From: Berberis thunbergii
Taxonomy: Eukaryota; Streptophyta; Magnoliopsida; Ranunculales; Berberidaceae
Assembly: GCA_003290165.1 (NCBI GenBank)
Contig: QNQO01008280.1
Span: 1 to 64,000, forward strand
DNA: 64,000 nucleotides
Reading direction: 5' to 3'
The position numbers and the translations under genes are program-made. Shown one piece after another: positions 58,921-64,000 of this stretch (positions within the stretch are counted from its first letter, which is position 1; the number at the start of each line of letters is the position of its first letter). The notes below the pieces were generated by a model. The model was not told where the DNA came from and did not search any database. It was given only the letters and a program-made list of their open reading frames with translations.

Positions 58921-59076
58921 GAACCTGTCTAAATGGCGAGGAAACCAGCGAGGGAGGGGGGTGCAACCCTCCATCCCCCTTCGGATGCGCAAAGGGGATG
59001 AAATACACGCATCTCGAGAGGGATGGAGGGTTGCACCCCCCTCCGTCGCTGGTTTCCTCGCCATTTAGAATTTCTG
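58921..59076. mobile_element. Foldback MITE, MULE-like, copy D (156 bp)
   Basis: Hairpin with ctaaatggcgaggaaacc against ggtttcctcgccatttag, and ggtgcaaccctccatcccc against its inverse. Flanks atttattac (58912-58920) and atctattac (59077-59085) agree at 8 of 9. It ends 572 bp before the start codon of the OB-fold gene. Confidence 0.88.
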
Positions 59077-59085
59077 ATCTATTAC

Positions 59086-59648
59086 ATCCATCCCCTCTAC
59101 TAGCTCTATATTTCCATCCGCGTTACATTGATCCCTTTACAAATTCCTTAGGTTTCTCATGTCCCAAACCCTAACATTCAAAATCATTACTTTCAAAACT
59201 CTTAACCTCCAACCACCTACATGCTTCCTAGAGCAACAAGTGGAGTTAAGGCAATTCCCACCTGTTGTTTATCTCGTGTTTCTCATGTCATTTATGAATT
59301 AACTTTTGACTAGATGATCAACTCACAAAAATGAAAATGTACCACACACTGACCCCCAAAAAGCCCAAAAATCATATTTACCCATTAACCATTGCCATGG
59401 AAGAAACAAACCCCAAGTCAAGTTCTTACCCACCAAACACATCGACCAATAATCAATCAAAGCGTCACGACTCGTACATTTCTTTACAAGTCAATATCGG
59501 AAGAATCGAATCATATATTTATATTTTGTAAAAGCACCGACACACCAGACACCCAACTCTCCAAAACCCTCCCCTCTTTGTTCCTTTCCTTTGCTTTCAA
59601 TTTTCAAGTGTCCTTTTTTAGGGTTAGGGTTTTTCCTCACAATCACCC
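59086..59648 (+). promoter_or_regulatory. Promoter and leader of the OB-fold gene
   Basis: AT-rich at 59100-59520, with a TATA-like atatatttatattttg at 59510-59525, then a C/T-rich leader (59530-59648) typical of a plant 5' UTR. The TATA is about 125-140 bp before the ATG. Inferred from base composition and position. Confidence 0.45.
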
Positions 59649-61642
59649 ATGGCGACCGCAGCGACAACTACAACTACAACTACAACTACAACGACGACCT
59701 CCTCAATCCCACAACCCACCACAGCCACAGCCACAGCCACAGCCACAGCGAAGAGGAAGCCAGTGTTCATCAAGGTGGACCAGTTGAAACCAGGGACGAC
59801 CGGCCACACGCTGACTGTGAAGGTGGTGAGCTCCAAGACGGTCTTGCAGAAGGGCCGCGCCGCCTCTCAGAGCCACCGTCAGAGCCGCATCGCTGAGTGC
59901 CTCGTTGGTGACGAGACCGGGGTCATCACTTTCACTGCTCGTAATGACCAAGGTATAATCATCATCGTTACTTACCGATCTAGGCTTTTGTTTTGTTGGT
60001 TTTGTGTTGAGATTGTGGGGTTCGTTTGGAAATGTGAATACTTGTGGTTAGATAGCTTTACTGTTCTGATTGTGCTGAAATTATTGTGGGTTTATTTTTT
60101 TAAGTGTCAATACTTGTGGTTAGATGGGTTTGTAAAGGTCCCCTTTTTGTTGATTTACCCTCTGCATTTCACAAACTCATATTTAGGCCCCGTGATGATT
60201 AAGAGTAAGTTTTGACAAATTAGTTCTTGCTATGTAGAAACACATAAACCACAGACTCCCAATGGGTATAAAACTTTGAAACTTCTCTGTCTACCCTGCC
60301 CCTGTCTGGATTGTAGTGTTCTGGGTGATGGTTGATCTTTATTAAATTTTTTCCATATACGTTCTCTCTACAATGCAAGGAATGTGTGGGGGATTTTTAA
60401 TTAGGTTTTAGTTTGTTCAATTCGCATCTAACTTTGGTGTTTTTTCTGTAATCCCCAGCATGTGTTCCTTTCTCATATTGTCAAGCATTATGTGATTTCG
60501 TGACAATCTTGTGATTAAGCAGTTGTCTTAGTTGTCTGTTTGCGTAGTCTTGTGAAAAAATCGGTATGCTTGCACTAGGATTTCTTTTAACTTTGACGAG
60601 GCACAGTAGGGGTATAAGATAATTGAGAGGTCTAAAATCTATGGAGATGTGCCTGAAAGGGTGGCATGAAAATGAAAAGATTGTGTCAGTGAATATGTTA
60701 AGAGTTATTTTTAATTGCAAATGAAGTCCTTGGTATGCCTTTGATGACTGATAATTGGTGAGAACGACGTTCACACTTTTTAATTCATTTGTACTGGCTA
60801 ATATAATACCTGTTAGATGAATATTGATCCTATTTTCGCGATTAACTTTTATGACTGAACTTGAGGGGACAAATGATTTCCCAAGTGGATGAAATTTAAT
60901 GGAGGTTGTGCATCCAGTGGGAATGCACTTAAAATGGGTAATCAGATATTTTTAACTATACAAACAATTGTGGAGGCAAATGCATAGTTAAGCTGATCCA
61001 TCTCGTACTTGTAGATGCTAGGGGATGAATTTTCGAATCAGTAATTTATTGATGTTGTTTCTGTTATCCCATCTATTCTAGTTATAGCTTGGAAATGGGA
61101 ATTAGTTTGAACATTGATAATAGTAATATATCAGTTAGGGGTCAAGTGTGTCCTTGTAAAATTTAAGCTACTAGGGTGTTTTTGTTGTTGATTGCATGTT
61201 TTTGCTAGTTTTTCTTTGTCATTTGGTGTTGCAGAAATATGAGATTTTCCTTCAAATGTATGGTGAACATCATTGTGTTCTAATTTGAAAGTTCTGCTGC
61301 TTCTTTTGGACATTGTGTGCTTTAGGTCCCTATTCTTTCATTATGATCTGTGCAAGGAGAATCACAGTTCCATTCTTTTAGTTGTTTTGGTAGGTAGTGC
61401 TTCACCTCATATGATACAATTTTCACTCCAACAATATTACACAATTTTGTGCAGTTGACTTGATGAAGCCAGGTGCAACTGTTAACCTGAGGAATGCAAA
61501 GATTGACATGTTTAAGGGATCCATGAGGCTGGCAGTTGACAAATGGGGTCGTGTTGAAGTCACTGAACCTGCTGATTTCGTAGTAAAAGAGGATAACAAC
61601 CTTTCCTTAGTTGAGTATGAACTGGTGAACGTTGTGGAGTGA
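59649..61642 (+). CDS. OB-fold nucleic-acid-binding protein, At4g28440-like
   Basis: Two exons, 59649-59952 and 61455-61642, joined by a 1502-nt GT-AG intron, give 163 residues with no break. The ATG (cacccATGG) is in good context. Residues 1-35 are low complexity: a run of about 12 Thr and an Ala-Thr repeat coded by caacta and cagcca hexamers. Then comes KRKPVFIKVDQLKPGTTGHT, a basic loop, IAECLVGDETGVITFTARNDQ up to the exon junction, and VDLMKPGATVNLRNAKIDMF. It ends SLVEYELVNVVE. The order of strands and the GDETG and RNAK motifs are those of the single-OB-fold family related to SOSS-B/hSSB proteins, which bind single-stranded DNA or RNA. The plant role is not known to me. No transit or signal peptide is evident. 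Confidence 0.94.
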
Positions 61643-64000
61643 ATATGGGGTATTTTGATTTGGGGCAAGATCAAGGCTTCGAAGTTTGATGAAGCCTTGA
61701 AGGTTAATTTTCTTCTTGTTTCCTGGTTATTGATTTGCTAATGAGGTAAAGTTTTTAGGTGAAAACAATCTGAAGTTGGTATACAAATTTTACTGGAGCT
61801 TGTGATATTTCCTGTTTTATATTTACTATCTTTTATCTAAGATTTAGTAAAAGCACAGATTGGGATGGTTGGATGTAAAGAGTATGCCTTGTTACTTCCA
61901 TCATAGTCCTCGTACAGTACTTTCTGATCTGAAAAGTAACTTTTAGTGTTCATAAATGACCCCATCAATTTCTTGATATTGTAGTTGTCATGATTTGGTG
62001 CTACCTGTTATTTTGAAGTTTTGGTACTTGTGTGTTTTTCATTTTACACGTTTTCTATGCACCTAACTGGGGTTTATTTTTAAACTATGAAATAGCTTTC
62101 TTTCTAACTTGTAGACAAACAATTTTAGGTTTTATTTACAAGGAAAGCAAATAAAAAGAGAAGTTTAAAAATCACGTTGACAAAGTATCAGTGTAAGTTT
62201 GTGTTGACTGTTGAGTTCTCATTCATCAAAATACTATGCATCCAGCTATCTAGTAGCCCTGAGTTTGAATTATAGAGTTGATACGAGAGTTCAAGGAAAG
62301 TTACAGGTGGATGATGTTTGTGTTTAGTTCTTATTCATCAAACTACTACTTATCTAGCAATCGAGTACTATGAGTTTAAATCACAGAGTTGATATAGAGT
62401 TCAAGGAAAGTTACTGGTGGATGATGTTCATTGTTTTAGATGTGTTTACCGACTAGTGCCATGTTTTTTTTAATGATTGTGAATGCGTTTGGTCTTGCTT
62501 TACAAAAGCCATAGAATCAGATATGTACTATTCCAGCAAGTCTTTTGTTGCAAGTTTGTGTACATTGTTAGTAAATATATATGGATCAGGCTTTGATGTT
62601 GCGAGATAATTTTGAACCTCGTTTCTACATTTTTGTGTTGAGTCCATAATTTATAAGTTATGAAAATAACACTTATTTGTCTGTGCTCTGATACATTGTT
62701 TGTAATTGTTGCAGAAAGTTTTCTTCTGCGCTTGTCCCTTGTTATCGATTGGTTCTTTTCATCATTTGCATTGGTCATTTTGTTTGAATAATTCTTACTT
62801 TTCATTTTTTGGCATTTTATCATTTACCATCTAGATGTTGTATTCTGATAAAATAGAACATATGATGGCATGTAGCTTTTGTTGGGTGAATTGCGTGGTT
62901 GAATTATTGTCTTGGTCAGTTTGATTTTTGATATTAGTGATATAACTGGTATAGGCAATAATAGTTGATTCACATTGTATTCTTCTATGTATGATTAACA
63001 AGTAATTATGTTTGTATCAACTTTTGGCATCAAAAAAGGAAAAAAGGAGAAAATCTCCTATCTGTAATTCAACCATAGAAGAGTAAGTTTATGTGGATCC
63101 GTTACGCAGAGGGTTATGTGGGTTGGATGGAGAGAAAGATCTAGCAAATTAAAGCATCCATGGTAGGAGAGGTGTGCAACCCTGCTAGATAATTTTGCTT
63201 TTCCCCTATAGCAGGATCTGATGAACGAGGCTTCCACAATAGCAGGAGGGCATGAACTGGGTTCTAATTTTATTCTATAGGGGCCATTTTGTCTTGGCAA
63301 TCCAAGTTGTCAGTTTAGAAGCTCATTTATTTATTTAATTTTCTATAACTATTGTCGGTATACTAACTTGATTGCAAGGAAAGCATGGAAATTGAGCGAG
63401 TACACAAGCAAACTAATTGACTTACCCAAAATATGCTTTAATGCAATTTTAAACCTTTAAATAGTAGTTTAAATTTATATTAATGTTCACCAATTTTTTT
63501 TTTTGCTCAACAGTCCTCCAAGTTGACTTATTTTACTTCTTAAAATTTAAAAAATTAGCTAAAATTATACCTTGAGAATCTCTTAGGATTCTGCTGGGTT
63601 ACAGAAAGATTTTGTTGACTGGATGCACTTAAGCACCACTTTAATTCCAGCAGGAAATTCTTTATATTTACTAGCGTAGTCACGTGCACTATGTGTGCCT
63701 ACATTAGGGTTTTTTTTAATGAATAATAATGTTTTCCTAAATTAATATTTTAATCCACCAAGGTAAAATTGTAGTTTGCGGATGACATCGTATAATTACT
63801 TGAAAGCAATTTAATAGTTGGAAGTAAATATATGAAATTCATATAGTTATTTCATGTCTTCTTTCATTAATAATATATTGTCATTCATGAGATACAAAAT
63901 TATCATGGAATTCTCATACCAACTCCATATTTCATAAGATAATGGAAATTTCAAAATTAAAGTCACATTAAAAAAAAAAAAAAAGTAGCAAGGAAGAAGA
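61643..64000. other. 3' UTR and downstream non-coding DNA
   Basis: 3' UTR of the OB-fold gene at the start, then AT-rich DNA. Apart from the tandem repeat at 62211, no gene or element end recognised. Confidence 0.5.
62211..62428. repeat. Two-copy tandem repeat, about 113-bp unit
   Basis: The unit runs from gttctcattcatcaaa to ggaaagttacaggtggatg and is repeated with about 15% differences. Confidence 0.85.

Noticed and set aside
59392..59896. Overlapping frames around the start of the OB-fold gene on both strands
   Set aside because: They are shadows of the hexamer repeats of exon 1 in other frames; only the 59649 frame continues into the conserved OB-fold.
63058..63300. 80-codon minus-strand frame near the right edge
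   Set aside because: No known motif, and no partner exon visible in the window.

Overview
This is nuclear DNA from a flowering plant, most likely a eudicot. The evidence is spliced genes of plant-only families (a Di19 zinc-finger protein, an At4g28440-like OB-fold protein, a BCAT/D-amino-acid-transaminase-like enzyme), T-rich introns, and abundant plant mobile DNA: Tat-type Ty3, Ty1-copia, L1 and RTE LINEs, hAT, CACTA, MULE, Helitron and an endogenous caulimovirid. The species cannot be told from the sequence. Three genes look intact, one is a relic, and nearly everything else is transposon or virus derived.

Layout. 1-4640: 3' part of a Ty3 retrotransposon on the minus strand, with an antisense ORF tail-to-tail with pol. 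4881-5769 (+): last exons of a tyrosine/nicotianamine aminotransferase-type gene, frameshifted. 6499-8766 (+): intact class IV PLP aminotransferase. 10384-28914 (-): one Di19 gene of five exons whose second intron is 16.2 kb long and filled with nested hAT, CACTA, LINE and RTE elements; its third intron is a 154-bp AT-AC (U12-type) intron. 29.4-36.7 kb: a foldback MITE, a copia relic and a 3.7-kb TG...CA unit with a 5-bp target duplication. 37973-45077: a unit-length, circularly permuted endogenous caulimovirid with a 29-bp terminal overlap. 45.1-48.9 kb: a second foldback MITE and a LINE that kept ORF1 but lost nearly all of ORF2. 49-57 kb: a small MITE, a Helitron, a decayed L1 and a hAT fragment. 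57.0-59.1 kb: two more foldback MITEs around a 1.4-kb palindromic MULE. 59649-61642 (+): intact two-exon OB-fold gene. 61.6-64 kb: non-coding.

The host genes do not form a pathway. The aminotransferase relic and the class IV aminotransferase are neighbours but belong to different PLP fold types, so a joint role is not implied. Di19 proteins are nuclear stress-response regulators; the OB-fold protein is a putative single-stranded nucleic-acid binder.

The most notable points are the four-member foldback MITE family (each copy with a 9-10 bp target duplication, conserved tips and different palindromic interiors), the permuted full-length viral integration, the Di19 gene with a giant TE-filled intron beside a U12 AT-AC intron, and a tandem duplication in that intron that preserves the empty sites of two hAT insertions. 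All calls rest on reading the sequence and on remembered family features; no database search was run.
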